A stretch of 64,000 bases of DNA from Halopseudomonas sabulinigri (GTDB lineage: Bacteria; Pseudomonadota; Gammaproteobacteria; Pseudomonadales; Pseudomonadaceae), in assembly GCF_900105255.1 (NCBI RefSeq), contig NZ_LT629763.1, forward strand, positions 1,674,001 through 1,738,000, given 5' to 3'. How positions within the stretch are numbered: position 1 is the stretch's first letter; every line of letters begins with the position of its first letter. Positions 46,699 to 56,221 of the stretch are shown piece after piece. The translations under genes were made by a program, and so were the position numbers. The notes under the pieces were generated by a model. That model had not been told where the DNA came from. It did no database searches and saw nothing but the letters and a program-made list of their open reading frames with translations.

Positions 46699-48277
46699 GC
46701 AACAGCAGATAGACTCGCACCGCCCGCGCATACTGCGCCTGTATAACCTCTATCGCGTCATTCTCGGCTTTGGCCTTACCCTGCTGACCAACGCGGTATT
46801 GCGCGACGGCCTGCTGGAACTCAGCAATCCGGCGATCTACGAGAAAGCCAGCTGGATTTACCTGTTCATCAACGTGCTGATTGCCCTGCTGCTGCATCGT
46901 GGCCGCCGCGACCTGCATGTGTTTCTGGTCACTTTGGTCGATATCGGCCTGCTTGGCGTGATCTTTTTCGCCGCCGGCGGGGTGGGTAGCGGCTTCGGCA
47001 ACCTGCTGATCATTCCGGTGGCCATCGGCAATATCCTGCTGCATGGCCGCATTGGTCTGCTGTTGCCGGCACTGGCCAGTATCGGCCTGATCTATCTGAC
47101 CTTCTTTCTCAGCCTGACTCACCCCTACGTAGGCCAGAGCTACCTGCAAGTGGGTGTGCTGGGCTGTATCTACTTCGCCGTCGCGCTCTTCGTGCAACGT
47201 TTCAGCCGGCGACTGTACCTGTCCGAATCCCTGGCACAGCAGCAAGCCGCCAGCCTGGCCAGCCTTGAACAGCTCAATCAGTTGATCATTCAGCGCATGC
47301 GCACCGGCATCATCGTGGTGGGCCCGGACAACCGCATCATCACCGGCAACGAAGCCAGCGCGCAGATGCTGGCACGACCCATTCAGGCCGGCCCGGCGCT
47401 GGACAAACTGGTGCCGGAGCTGGACCAGCGGCTGCAACAATGGCGCCGCAACCCCTCCACTCGCTCCACCTCGTTCCACAGCCATAGTGGCAGCGCCGAA
47501 ATACTCGCCAATTTCAAACCCCTTGGCGGCAGTGGCGACAAGACCATCCTGATCTTCCTCGACGACAACACCCAGGTCGCGCAGCAGGCGCAACAGCTCA
47601 AACTGGCCTCGCTCGGGCGGCTGACTGCCAGTATTGCCCACGAAATACGCAACCCGCTGGGCGCCATCAGCCATGCCGCCCAGTTGCTCAATGAGTCCGA
47701 CCAGCTGTGCAAGCAGGATGTGCGGCTGACAGAGATTATTCAGCAACACTCTCAACGCATGAACCGTGTTATTGAAACCGTGCTGGAGCTTTCCCGGCGC
47801 CGGCCCAGCGAGCCCCAACTGGTTGATCTGGCGCTCTGGACATCCAGCTTTCTCACCGACTTTCGTGCCGCCAACCCGCCGACCGACATCATCGAGTGCG
47901 AGATAGAGAAAGAAGGCATACTCACGCGTATCGACCCCAACCAGATGACCCAGGTACTCAACAACCTCTGCCAGAACGCACTGCGCTACAGTGGCAGCGC
48001 CGGCAGCGAGCGAACGATCTACCTGAAGCTCTACGAAGACGGCATCAGCCAATTGCCTACACTGGAAGTCATCGATTATGGTCCCGGCGTGGCAGACGAG
48101 CACGTAGGGCATATTTTTGAGCCGTTCTACACCACCGAGGCCAGCGGCACCGGACTGGGCCTGTATATTTCCCGCGAGCTGAGCGAAAGCAACCAGGCGC
48201 GCCTGGAATATGAGGCGGCCACACCGACCGGCAGTTGTATGCGCATTACCTTTGCGCATCCAAAACGCTTGGTATGA
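46682..48277 (+). CDS. pilS: Sensor histidine kinase PilS
   Basis: A 531-residue membrane sensor that controls type IV pilin transcription through PilR. About six membrane helices fill residues 20-180, then a PAS-like linker (about 200-300) and an HK domain with phospho-acceptor His320 in SIAHEIRNPLGAIS. The ATP lid shows NNLCQNALRYS, DYGPGV and TGLGLYISREL. Length equals that of P. aeruginosa PilS. In the better-studied system, PilA in the membrane inhibits the kinase activity of PilS. Operon with pilR, 45 bases downstream. Confidence 0.95.
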   Translation: MSNLTEQQQIDSHRPRILRLYNLYRVILGFGLTLLTNAVLRDGLLELSNPAIYEKASWIYLFINVLIALLLHRGRRDLHVFLVTLVDIGLLGVIFFAAGGVGSGFGNLLIIPVAIGNILLHGRIGLLLPALASIGLIYLTFFLSLTHPYVGQSYLQVGVLGCIYFAVALFVQRFSRRLYLSESLAQQQAASLASLEQLNQLIIQRMRTGIIVVGPDNRIITGNEASAQMLARPIQAGPALDKLVPELDQRLQQWRRNPSTRSTSFHSHSGSAEILANFKPLGGSGDKTILIFLDDNTQVAQQAQQLKLASLGRLTASIAHEIRNPLGAISHAAQLLNESDQLCKQDVRLTEIIQQHSQRMNRVIETVLELSRRRPSEPQLVDLALWTSSFLTDFRAANPPTDIIECEIEKEGILTRIDPNQMTQVLNNLCQNALRYSGSAGSERTIYLKLYEDGISQLPTLEVIDYGPGVADEHVGHIFEPFYTTEASGTGLGLYISRELSESNQARLEYEAATPTGSCMRITFAHPKRLV

Positions 48278-48322
48278 TGAGCGCAAAACACTACCCAAAG
48301 GCACGGAGCACCCCTGGCTGAC

Positions 48323-49666
48323 ATGAGCAAGCCCACCGTTTTGATCATCGACGACGAGCCCGACATTCTCGAGCTACTGGACATGACGCTCGGGCGAATG
48401 GATGTCTGCACCCAGAGCGCGTCCAGCATGGCCGAGGCGCTCGCGTTGCTGCGCAAAAACCACTATGCGCTCTGCCTCACCGATATGCGCCTGCCCGACG
48501 GTGACGGCATGAGCATTGTGCGCCATATACAGCAACACAACCCCGACACGCCGGTTGCGATGATCACCGCCTATGGCAGCCTCGACACCGCAATCAATGC
48601 GCTCAAGGCCGGTGCCTTCGACTTTCTGACCAAACCGGTTGACCTGCAGCGTTTGCGCGAACTGGTCGGCAGCGCCCTCAAGCTCAATCCACCCGACGAC
48701 CGACAGAACGAGCCAAGCCAGGACCCGCTACTGGGTATTTCGCCGCCGATCGACCGCCTGCGCCAGCAGATTGCCAAACTGGCACGCAGCCAGGCGCCAC
48801 TGTATATCAGCGGTGAGTCGGGTAGCGGCAAGGAGCTGGTAGCGCGGCGCATTCATGCGCTCGGCCCCAGAGCAGAGCAAGCCTTCGTCCCGGTAAACTG
48901 CGGCGCCATACCCTCAGAGTTGATGGAGAGCGAGTTTTTTGGCCATCGCAAGGGCAGCTTTACCGGTGCCGTGGCCGACAAACCCGGGCTGTTTCAGGCC
49001 GCCAACCACGGCACCCTGTTTCTCGACGAGGTAGCCGATCTGCCTATGGCCATGCAGGTCAAGCTGCTGCGCGCCATTCAGGAGAAAGCAGTGCGGCCGC
49101 TAGGTACCCAGCAGGAGGAGTCGGTCGACGTCAGACTGCTGTGCGCCACTCATAAGGATCTGGCCAACGAGGTGGCCGAAGGGCGCTTCCGGCAGGATCT
49201 GTTCTACCGCATCAACGTGATCGAGCTGCATGTACCACCGCTGCGCGAGCGCCGCGAAGACCTGCCGCTGCTGACCCGCCACATTCTCGGCAAACTGGCA
49301 AAACGCAATGGCTTGCCCGTGCCGCAGGTCGCCGAGAAAGGCATGGAACTGCTGTGCAACTACCGCTTCCCCGGTAACGTACGCGAGCTGGAGAACGCAC
49401 TGGAGCGCGCCTTTACCCTGTGCGAAAACCAGCGTATCGAAGCGGCAGACCTGCATCTGTCGGGCTGCCCCAGTCCCGGCGCAGACGATAATGCCGACTT
49501 CAGCCAGATCGACCATCTGGAGGACTTCCTCGACAATATCGAGCGTCAAGCCATTACCCAGGCCCTGGAAGAAACCCGCTGGAACAAGACCGCTGCCGCC
49601 AAGCGGCTTGGCCTGACCTTCCGCTCGCTACGCTATCGCCTGAAAAAACTCGGGCTGGATGACTGA
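48323..49666 (+). CDS. pilR: Sigma-54-dependent response regulator PilR
   Basis: A 447-residue NtrC-type activator of pilA. The receiver domain (about 5-120) has acidic DD at 10-11, phospho-Asp54 and the conserved Lys in FLTKPVDL. The AAA+ domain has Walker A GESGSGKE (164-171) and the sigma-54 loop GSFTGA (211-216). The C-terminal Fis-type helix-turn-helix is WNKTAAAKRLGLTFRSLRYRLKKL. In P. aeruginosa the minor pilin genes fimU-pilVWXYE follow this block; here they are absent and thiO is the next gene. Confidence 0.96.
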   Translation: MSKPTVLIIDDEPDILELLDMTLGRMDVCTQSASSMAEALALLRKNHYALCLTDMRLPDGDGMSIVRHIQQHNPDTPVAMITAYGSLDTAINALKAGAFDFLTKPVDLQRLRELVGSALKLNPPDDRQNEPSQDPLLGISPPIDRLRQQIAKLARSQAPLYISGESGSGKELVARRIHALGPRAEQAFVPVNCGAIPSELMESEFFGHRKGSFTGAVADKPGLFQAANHGTLFLDEVADLPMAMQVKLLRAIQEKAVRPLGTQQEESVDVRLLCATHKDLANEVAEGRFRQDLFYRINVIELHVPPLRERREDLPLLTRHILGKLAKRNGLPVPQVAEKGMELLCNYRFPGNVRELENALERAFTLCENQRIEAADLHLSGCPSPGADDNADFSQIDHLEDFLDNIERQAITQALEETRWNKTAAAKRLGLTFRSLRYRLKKLGLDD

Positions 49667-49676
49667 GCAGAGCTGA

Positions 49677-50768
49677 TCAGAGCCGTCCAGCAGGCAGGTA
49701 GGGTTGCGGATTCAACGCCGGCTCACGCTGCAACACCAGGTCAGCCAAGAGCCGGCATGACGCCGGCGCCAACACCAGCCCGTTACGGTAGTGCCCCGCG
49801 TTAAGCCACAGGCCGTCCAACCCCGGTACCGGTCCGATGTAGGGAATACCCTCTGGCGAGCCGGGCCGCAAGCCAGCCCACTGTGCAACCGGCGCCATCG
49901 CCGCCAGATCCGGCAACAGCGCCTCGGCCGAATACCGCAGTGACTGCAGCGCCTCCTCTGTGGTGCGTTTATCGTATTGCGCGTGTTCCAGCGTACTACC
50001 GATCAGAATATGCCCATCTTTGCGCGGAATCGCATAACGCCCCTCATGCAGCACGACCGACTTCAGCCAGCCAGGCTCACGCTTGTACAGCAACATCTGA
50101 CCCTTTACCGGTACCACCGGTACCGCTACGCCCGCCTGCGCCAACCAGTCGCCGGTCCAGGCGCCGGTCGCCACGACTACGGCATCAGCGCGGTGCTCGG
50201 CGGTGGCCGTGCGCACCCCGGTCACCTGCTGGCCGTCACACAAAAGCGCCAACGCCGGGCTGCGTTCATGCAGCTGAAACTCGGCAAACTGCAACAATCG
50301 CGCGCGCAACGCCTGCAGCAGCCGCGGGTTGCGCAGGTTCGCCAGGTCCGCCTGCCACAGGGCACTCTGGTAGCCGCTGGCCAGCTGCGGCACACGCTGA
50401 TAGATAAAAGGGCTACTTACCTCGCTCAGCGGCTGCTGGTGCGTCTGCGCCCAGGCCCGCGCCTGCGCACGCTCGGCGTGATCCAGCCACAGCAAACCAC
50501 AGGGTGCTACTTCAGCATCGATGCCGGTCGCCGCCAGCAGCTGCGCTGCCAGGGTTGGATAGAAACCCTGCGACCAGTTTGCCAGCGCGCGCACCGGCTC
50601 CTCATATCGCCACGGATACAGCGGTGAAACGATGCCACCCCCCGCCCATGACGCCTCCCGCCCACACTCACCGCGCTCAAGCAGAGTCACCCGACAGCCT
50701 GCTTCAAGCAGGTTCAGCGCACTCAGGCACCCCATCACACCACCACCCACCACCACAAAATCCTGCAT
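49677..50768 (-). CDS. thiO: Glycine oxidase ThiO-type FAD oxidoreductase
   Basis: A 363-residue DAO-family flavoenzyme. ThiO oxidises glycine to the imine used to build the thiazole of thiamine. The N-terminal FAD motif is VVVGGGVMGCLSALNLLEAG, with LLERGECGREASWAGGGIVSP. The C-terminal part has GLRPGSPEGIPYIGPVPG and GHYRNGLVLAPASCRLLADL, typical of ThiO. ATG 50768 is used, with GAGGGG upstream; the frame extends to a TTG at 50771. It is convergent with pilR and lies 10 bases from its stop. D-amino acid oxidase activity is the alternative name for PA4548-like proteins. Confidence 0.88.
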   Translation of the reverse strand: MQDFVVVGGGVMGCLSALNLLEAGCRVTLLERGECGREASWAGGGIVSPLYPWRYEEPVRALANWSQGFYPTLAAQLLAATGIDAEVAPCGLLWLDHAERAQARAWAQTHQQPLSEVSSPFIYQRVPQLASGYQSALWQADLANLRNPRLLQALRARLLQFAEFQLHERSPALALLCDGQQVTGVRTATAEHRADAVVVATGAWTGDWLAQAGVAVPVVPVKGQMLLYKREPGWLKSVVLHEGRYAIPRKDGHILIGSTLEHAQYDKRTTEEALQSLRYSAEALLPDLAAMAPVAQWAGLRPGSPEGIPYIGPVPGLDGLWLNAGHYRNGLVLAPASCRLLADLVLQREPALNPQPYLPAGRL

Positions 50769-51016
50769 CAACGCCCCTCAAAGAAATTCATAAGCAGCTC
50801 ACCCGGCTCGCTACCCGACGCGCAGAGCCTAGCGCGAAATGACGCCAAACCCATTGTGCCGGATCAATTAAACATCGCGCGGCAACCACCGCGGCACGAC
50901 AGAGAAAGCCCCGACGTCCGCCGAGGGCAGTGGCGGCCCAAGCTGCCTTTGACGCGTAAATTAGCGCTTCTGCAGGGCTAACCTGCCTATTTGGCGTCAT
51001 TGTCGCCGCTTTGATT

Positions 51017-51046
51017 CTGTCACCGACCCGATTTAACCGGTATGAT
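51017..51046 (+). promoter_or_regulatory. Candidate distal promoter of mqo
   Basis: CTGTCA (51017-51022) and TATGAT (51041-51046) are 18 bases apart. If used, mqo would have a leader of about 280 bases. A second TATGAT at 51278-51283 has no clear -35 box. Confidence 0.4.
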
Positions 51047-51052
51047 AACGCC

Positions 51053-51329
51053 TCTCTGAACTACTCCAATGGCCGATCACAGTCAGTCCATTGAGCCCTG
51101 GCAGCTCACTCCCCGGAGCGCCTGTCGTTAACCAGCATGTTGTTACTGATGGTTATCCTGATGCTGCCGCACCAGGGCTTTCGGAGCAGACAGCACACCG
51201 CTTGATGTGCTCTCGATGCCAGCCACAAGCCTTGGTCGAGAACAAGCCCGTTTGCTAGCCGCCCCGACATTGGCCAGTATGATCACTGGAGAGCTCAAGA
51301 GGCTCCTTGATTTTTACCAAAGAGGCGAC
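51053..51329 (+). other. Long untranslated leader region before mqo
   Basis: No recognisable gene lies in 50769-51329. The part after the candidate promoter holds a 22-codon frame (51137-51206) without a Shine-Dalgarno, a possible stem-loop pairing GAGCA...AGCAC with GTGCT near 51183-51213, and a GAGC/GCTC stem close to 51290. Its role, if any, is unknown. Confidence 0.4.
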
Positions 51330-52829
51330 ATGTTAATGACAGCAAGAAATGTAGATGTATTGCTGGTCGGTGGTGGTGTCATGAGCGCTACACTAGGGAT
51401 GTTGCTCAAACAGCTGGATCCGGCGATGACCATTACCCTGGTCGAGCGTCTGGACCACGTTGCTCACGAAAGTACCGACGGCTGGAACAACGCCGGAACC
51501 GGCCACGCCGGCTATTGTGAGTTGAACTACACCCCTCAGGACGCCGAAGGCAATATCGCCATCGAACGCGCCCTGGCCATCAATGCATCATTTGAAGTAA
51601 CCCTGCAATTCTGGACCTATCTGGTCGAGCAGGGCATCCTGCCCAAGGCATCCGACTTCATCAACACCACGCCACACCAGAGCTTTGTCTGGGGCGAGAA
51701 GGATGTTGAATTCCTGCGCAAGCGTCATGAACTGCTCAGCAACCATCACCTGTTTGCCGAAATGCAATACAGCGACGCGCCGGAAACCCTGCGCGAGTGG
51801 ATGCCGCTGGTCATGTCCAGCCGTGACGCCAAGCAGCCGATCGCCGCCACCCGCGTCGAACACGGCTCGGACGTCGACTTCGGCTCACTGACCCGCAAGA
51901 TGATCGACCACCTCAAGCAGCAGGACGGCTTTGAGCTGTGCCTCAAGCATTCGGTTAAAAGCCTGCGCAAGAGCAAAAAGGGTCACTGGCGCGTCAACAT
52001 CGAAGACGAAAAGAGCGGCGAAGACAAAACCTTCAACGCCAAGTTCGTATTTCTCGGCGCTGGCGGCGGCTCATTGCCCTTGCTGCAGAAATCTCAGATC
52101 GATGAAAGCCAGGGCTACGGCGGCTTCCCGGTCAGCGGGCAGTGGCTGGTTTGCAAGGCACCCGAAGTGGTCAAGCGTCATAGCTCCAAGGTTTACGGCA
52201 AGGCGCCGGTCGGCGCACCACCGATGTCGGTTCCGCACCTGGACACGCGCATCATCAACGGCCAGCCAGCCCTGCTGTTCGGCCCCTTTGCCGGCTTCAC
52301 CACCAAGTTCCTGAAAAAGGGTTCAGTATTTGACCTGTTCTCCTCGGTCAAGCCCTACAACCTGGCGCCCATGATGGCGGTAGGCCGTGACAATATGGAC
52401 CTGACCAAGTATCTGATTGCCGAGTCTTTCCAGTCGCACAAGGACCGCGTCGAGTCGCTGCGCAACTTCTTCCCCGATGCGCAGGAGAAGAACTGGGAGC
52501 TGCAAAACGCAGGTATGCGTGTACAGATCATCAAGAAAGACGCCAAGGGTCACGGCAAGCTGGAGTTTGGCACCGAGATCGTTGCGGCCAAGGACGGCAC
52601 CCTCGCCGCCCTGCTGGGCGCATCACCTGGTGCCTCTACTGCTGTACAGGCGATGATTGATGTACTGGAACGCTGCTTCAAGGATCGCATCGCCAGCCCG
52701 GAGTGGCAGGCACGCATGAAGGAACTGGTGCCATCTTATGGCCAGTCACTGATCACCGACGCCGAACTGCTCAAGCGGGTACGCACCCGTACCCTGAGCA
52801 CGCTGGGCCTGGGTCAGTCAGCAGTCTGA
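51330..52829 (+). CDS. mqo: Malate:quinone oxidoreductase Mqo
   Basis: A 499-residue FAD enzyme that oxidises malate and feeds electrons to quinone; it replaces or complements malate dehydrogenase. The FAD motif is VDVLLVGGGVMSATLGMLL; further Mqo signatures are STDGWNNAGTGHAGYCELNYTP, LFGPFAGFTTKFLKKGS and LGASPGASTAVQAMI. AGAGG (51321-51325) supports ATG 51330; ATG 51336 is an alternative. Peripheral membrane protein expected. Its last 16 bases overlap the convergent M48 protease gene. Confidence 0.95.
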   Translation: MLMTARNVDVLLVGGGVMSATLGMLLKQLDPAMTITLVERLDHVAHESTDGWNNAGTGHAGYCELNYTPQDAEGNIAIERALAINASFEVTLQFWTYLVEQGILPKASDFINTTPHQSFVWGEKDVEFLRKRHELLSNHHLFAEMQYSDAPETLREWMPLVMSSRDAKQPIAATRVEHGSDVDFGSLTRKMIDHLKQQDGFELCLKHSVKSLRKSKKGHWRVNIEDEKSGEDKTFNAKFVFLGAGGGSLPLLQKSQIDESQGYGGFPVSGQWLVCKAPEVVKRHSSKVYGKAPVGAPPMSVPHLDTRIINGQPALLFGPFAGFTTKFLKKGSVFDLFSSVKPYNLAPMMAVGRDNMDLTKYLIAESFQSHKDRVESLRNFFPDAQEKNWELQNAGMRVQIIKKDAKGHGKLEFGTEIVAAKDGTLAALLGASPGASTAVQAMIDVLERCFKDRIASPEWQARMKELVPSYGQSLITDAELLKRVRTRTLSTLGLGQSAV

Positions 52830-53875
52830 AAGCGCTGAAGGCGCTCTGGCGTCGGCGGGTGGGTAGACAGGAAACTGCCTAACCCGCTCGCCGCGTCGTC
52901 AGACTCTCCCTCAGACGGCGGATCAAGCCGCGTCATGATGTCGGCAAACCGTTGCGGTGCAATGCCTTGCTGCTGCAAAAAGGTCAAGGCAAAACCATCC
53001 GCCTCGGTTTCCATATCCCGCTGATAACTCAAATTCGCCAACAGCGCGGGTAACCCGGTAGTGATATCGGATGCTGCCGAGATATCCCCAGTCAGCGATA
53101 CCATCACAAACACCAGCAATGAGCTCTGTACCACATTGCGCAATCCGTGCCGGTGTATCACGTGGCCTACCTCATGCGCCAGTACCGCCGCCAGCTCCTC
53201 ATCGTGCTCCGCCAGCGCGACCATCTCGTCGGTAAATATCAGGTGCCCGCCGGGTAGCGCAAAGGCATTGGCCCCCAAGCTGTCAGACGAGCGAAAGTGC
53301 AATTGCAGAGGATGCTTGGGATAGGCTTGCTGCATAGCACGCAAATGAGGCGCCATCGCAGCCAGCACTTCTTGCTGGCGGGCCTCGGTCAGGTCGCTGG
53401 GGCCAGTCCAGAAGCCGTCCAGTGCGTCCAGCGACTGCTCACCCAGGTGCCGCTCGAGTTCAACTGGCAAGGCGTGGGCAATCTGATTGGAGAGCCAAGG
53501 GACGCCGTAAACCACCCCCAGCCAGGAGAACGCCACTACCGCCACCAGGCTGCAGACGATCAGCCTGGGGCTGACTTCCAGGCGCTGCAGCCAACTACTT
53601 CTGCCGGAGCGCGTGAGCGCGCGTGACAAGGCCTGCAAACCCGGCACGTCCAGCGATTCGAGCACCGCACCATCGGCCAGGTGCAGATAGCTGCTTGCCT
53701 TGCCGACCTGCACGCCAAGACGGACTTCATCAGCGTCATAACGTCTTACCTGGCCCGCCACCTCAAGATGCAACTGGTCACCCACCACGGTTGCACACGC
53801 CGCTTGACTGCTGCTGGACTGCCCATCGAAAAAGCGTCCGGCAACCCGCGCCTCAGACAAGGGAGATACCCACAT
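52814..53875 (-). CDS. M48-family zinc metallopeptidase with N-terminal DUF7092-like domain
   Basis: A 353-residue membrane-associated protease. The N-terminal part (GRFFDGQSSSSQAACATV, YDADEVRLGVQVG) looks like the DUF7092 domain. One transmembrane segment (LIVCSLVAVVAFSWLGVVYGV) follows near 110-130. The M48 active site is VLAHEVGHVIHRHG, with zinc ligand Glu in METEADGFALTF. ATG 53875 overlaps the end of the DUF898 gene by 23 bases. Its 3' end overlaps mqo by 16 bases on the opposite strand. Probably a quality-control protease for envelope proteins. Confidence 0.88.
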   Translation of the reverse strand: MWVSPLSEARVAGRFFDGQSSSSQAACATVVGDQLHLEVAGQVRRYDADEVRLGVQVGKASSYLHLADGAVLESLDVPGLQALSRALTRSGRSSWLQRLEVSPRLIVCSLVAVVAFSWLGVVYGVPWLSNQIAHALPVELERHLGEQSLDALDGFWTGPSDLTEARQQEVLAAMAPHLRAMQQAYPKHPLQLHFRSSDSLGANAFALPGGHLIFTDEMVALAEHDEELAAVLAHEVGHVIHRHGLRNVVQSSLLVFVMVSLTGDISAASDITTGLPALLANLSYQRDMETEADGFALTFLQQQGIAPQRFADIMTRLDPPSEGESDDAASGLGSFLSTHPPTPERLQRFQTAD

Positions 53876-55169
53876 CAAACACGTCGCCCAACTCCAGCCC
53901 CACCGCGCCGGCATGCTGGGCCTGACCAGCCACAAAGCCATCCAGATCACCGTGAATCAGCATCTGCGTGCAGTGGGCACGGTAGCGCGCCATCCGCACC
54001 TTGGCCCAGGGCGTGTAAAAGCCGAGCGTGAGCATCACCAGGGCGCTATTGCTAAGGTAGATCCACAGCATGCGCCGCTTGCCCAACCGCGACTCGAAGC
54101 CGTGATTCTCCAGGGAGGTCGCATTGGTCACCAGGTTCTGAATACCCGCCAGCAGATACCCGAAGAGCGCCAGATAGCCCAGGATTGCCAGCACGAAAGC
54201 CAGTGACTCGTGCACAAACTCTCCCAGCACAGCCCCCAATACAGCGAACCCGAGCAAAACGCCGAACATACGCAGAAACAGCATGTAGACAGCGCCGACG
54301 GAGAGGTTAAGCGTGAACTCACTAGCCCCGTAGCGCATGTTACCGATTAGAAAGTGATACCAGCGCTGCGCGGAAAACGGGATGAGCAGACCCAGACTGA
54401 CAATTGCCAGCAGCGGCCAGAGATAAATCACCTGCACCGCTTGCCAGTAGCCGCCGTTGTAATCAAATCGAATGTTGCGATAGGCGCTGTTAATAGCGTG
54501 AAACTTGAGTGACCGCGCTATGATCCAGGGCAGCACAGGGACAAAAATCAGCAAGAGCCCCATCGCGACGAGGGGAAAGAAACTCGAGGCAACAGACCAG
54601 ATCACCAGAGCGACCATGGCTACCAGGCGGCCACGAAAGATAACCCAGGGATCGGCCAGATATTGAAAACTGGTATCTTCCAGCAGCGTATGACCGTAAA
54701 AATACTGCAGGTTACGTACCTTGGCCCAGGGCGCGTAGAAGCCAAGTGTCACAATCAGCAGCAGGATATTTACAATCCAGATACCGAAATATTCACCGCC
54801 GTCGCCGGTAAAGCGAATGCGCGACGGGCGCCGCCCGGGGGGCTTGGCCTTGCCCACATAGGGCACCTCAGGCGGAAGATTGTCAGACAACACGGGCTCG
54901 CGGCGTACCGATGACTCAACGGCCAGCGTCTGCTCGGCACCACTCTCCGCCACCACTTCGGTAAGCAAGCCTGCCGCCTGCAGGCGCTGGCGGTAACGCT
55001 CGGCCTTTGCCGCGCTCAGATTGCTCTTGATGGTGACACGGCGACCTTCCAGCAGCGACTGGACCTGTCGCTCATCGAACCCCAGACGCAGCAACTCGCC
55101 GCGTACCGCCGGCTCTTCCATGCCCGGCACCAGCTCACCCTTGAACACCACCTTGAAACTATCCGACAT
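53853..55169 (-). CDS. YjgN-family (DUF898) multi-pass membrane protein
   Basis: A 438-residue inner-membrane protein. The N-terminal 75 residues form a soluble domain (KVVFKGELVPGMEEPAVRGELL). The rest holds about seven to eight membrane helices with the DUF898 repeats GDGGEYFGIWIVNILLLIVTLGFYAPWAKVRN and LTLGFYTPWAKVRMARYR. ATG 55169, with AAGGG 7 bases upstream, is preferred to the adjacent GTG 55172. Its stop lies inside the M48 gene, so the pair is translationally coupled. No defined function is known to me. Confidence 0.85.
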   Translation of the reverse strand: MSDSFKVVFKGELVPGMEEPAVRGELLRLGFDERQVQSLLEGRRVTIKSNLSAAKAERYRQRLQAAGLLTEVVAESGAEQTLAVESSVRREPVLSDNLPPEVPYVGKAKPPGRRPSRIRFTGDGGEYFGIWIVNILLLIVTLGFYAPWAKVRNLQYFYGHTLLEDTSFQYLADPWVIFRGRLVAMVALVIWSVASSFFPLVAMGLLLIFVPVLPWIIARSLKFHAINSAYRNIRFDYNGGYWQAVQVIYLWPLLAIVSLGLLIPFSAQRWYHFLIGNMRYGASEFTLNLSVGAVYMLFLRMFGVLLGFAVLGAVLGEFVHESLAFVLAILGYLALFGYLLAGIQNLVTNATSLENHGFESRLGKRRMLWIYLSNSALVMLTLGFYTPWAKVRMARYRAHCTQMLIHGDLDGFVAGQAQHAGAVGLELGDVFDVGISLV

Positions 55170-55295
55170 CACTATCCCTTCCCTTGGAAAATACTCCTAC
55201 CGCGCTGGCCGATAGCAAAAGGCCAATACGCAAAATCTGCGCTATTCAATCAAGCAGCTGACAACCGCGCAAGCCTCGGCACGCAACTTTGTGCG

Positions 55296-56081
55296 TTACT
55301 GCCGCGTTATGTCGAGTTCCTCGCCGCGCGCCTGCAACCGGTCATACGCCAGATCAAATTGCTGAACCAATTCCGCGGCACCAGGTGTGCGCCGCGACAC
55401 CACCAGGCGCATCGACTGCTCTGCTACGGTCAAATGCGGCAACATCTCGATATTCAACTGCTTGGTCACAGCTTCTACCTGGGCTCGATAATCCAGCAGA
55501 TAGTCGCCGCGACCACGCAGCAGCATGCGTACCGCGCCAATATGTGAGCTACCACTATGGAAGGTCAGCGCCAAGGCGGGGTCATCCAGAGTGCGCATCA
55601 GCTGCGCGGTGTAGGTGTAATTGGTGATCAGGATCACCCGCTTGCCCTTGATGCCCTGCGGCCATTGTGGCGCGGGGCTATCGGGCGGGTAATACAGGTT
55701 GATACCAACCACGCCCAGTGGGCGCTGGGTAAGCAGGGTATAGGCTTCTAGACCGGGCTTGTTGACGATACCCGGCCAAACTTGCACGCTCCCGTCTTCC
55801 AGGCCCTTCCAGATACGAGCGGCCGGCAAGATGCGCACCTCATAGGGCAAGCCCGCCTCATCCATCAGTTTTTTTATCAGGGTCACCGTGTGGCCACTGG
55901 CCTCGCCATCGGCATTAACCTCGGAATAGCCGGGAAAATGCATGATGCCCACCTGCAGGGGGTCACGGGTCACCTTCTCAGCCGACACGGCAGACTGCGA
56001 CGCCGCCTCCTGTGCACCCAACGACGGCATGTCGGCAATCAGCAACGCCAGCGATGTCATCAAGCAGGCCCACAGCCTCAT
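55296..56081 (-). CDS. Periplasmic amino-acid-type solute-binding protein (SBP_bac_3-like)
   Basis: A 261-residue secreted protein. The signal peptide (MRLWACLMTSLALLIADMPSLGA) is followed by a type-3 extracellular solute-binding fold: VGIMHFPGYSEVN, SGHTVTLIKKLMDEAGLPYEVRILPAARIWKGLEDG, GKRVILITNYTYT. I prefer ATG 56081, with AGGA 9 bases upstream; ATG 56090 has the AGGA touching it. No permease or ATPase gene is adjacent, so it is an orphan, perhaps a sensor partner. It ends before a 126-base gap toward the DUF898 gene. Confidence 0.8.
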   Translation of the reverse strand: MRLWACLMTSLALLIADMPSLGAQEAASQSAVSAEKVTRDPLQVGIMHFPGYSEVNADGEASGHTVTLIKKLMDEAGLPYEVRILPAARIWKGLEDGSVQVWPGIVNKPGLEAYTLLTQRPLGVVGINLYYPPDSPAPQWPQGIKGKRVILITNYTYTAQLMRTLDDPALALTFHSGSSHIGAVRMLLRGRGDYLLDYRAQVEAVTKQLNIEMLPHLTVAEQSMRLVVSRRTPGAAELVQQFDLAYDRLQARGEELDITRQ

Positions 56082-56221
56082 GAGATGCATTCCTATTATT
56101 TTCCAATCAGACTAGACCGGCATACCGCTGCCGTCATGCTTCGCAGCCGGGCAGGCGCGACGATGTCATTAAAATAACGTCAAATATTAAACTAGTTGTC
56201 ATAAGCCTGGCGACCACCCAT

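Noticed and set aside
46538-48304. A 588-codon minus-strand frame opposite pilS
   Set aside because: pilS has the full histidine-kinase motif set. The antisense product is rich in Gln, His and Gly and shows no family.
51137-51206. A 22-codon hydrophobic open frame in the mqo leader
   Set aside because: No Shine-Dalgarno at proper distance and no known relative, so it is mentioned only as part of the leader.
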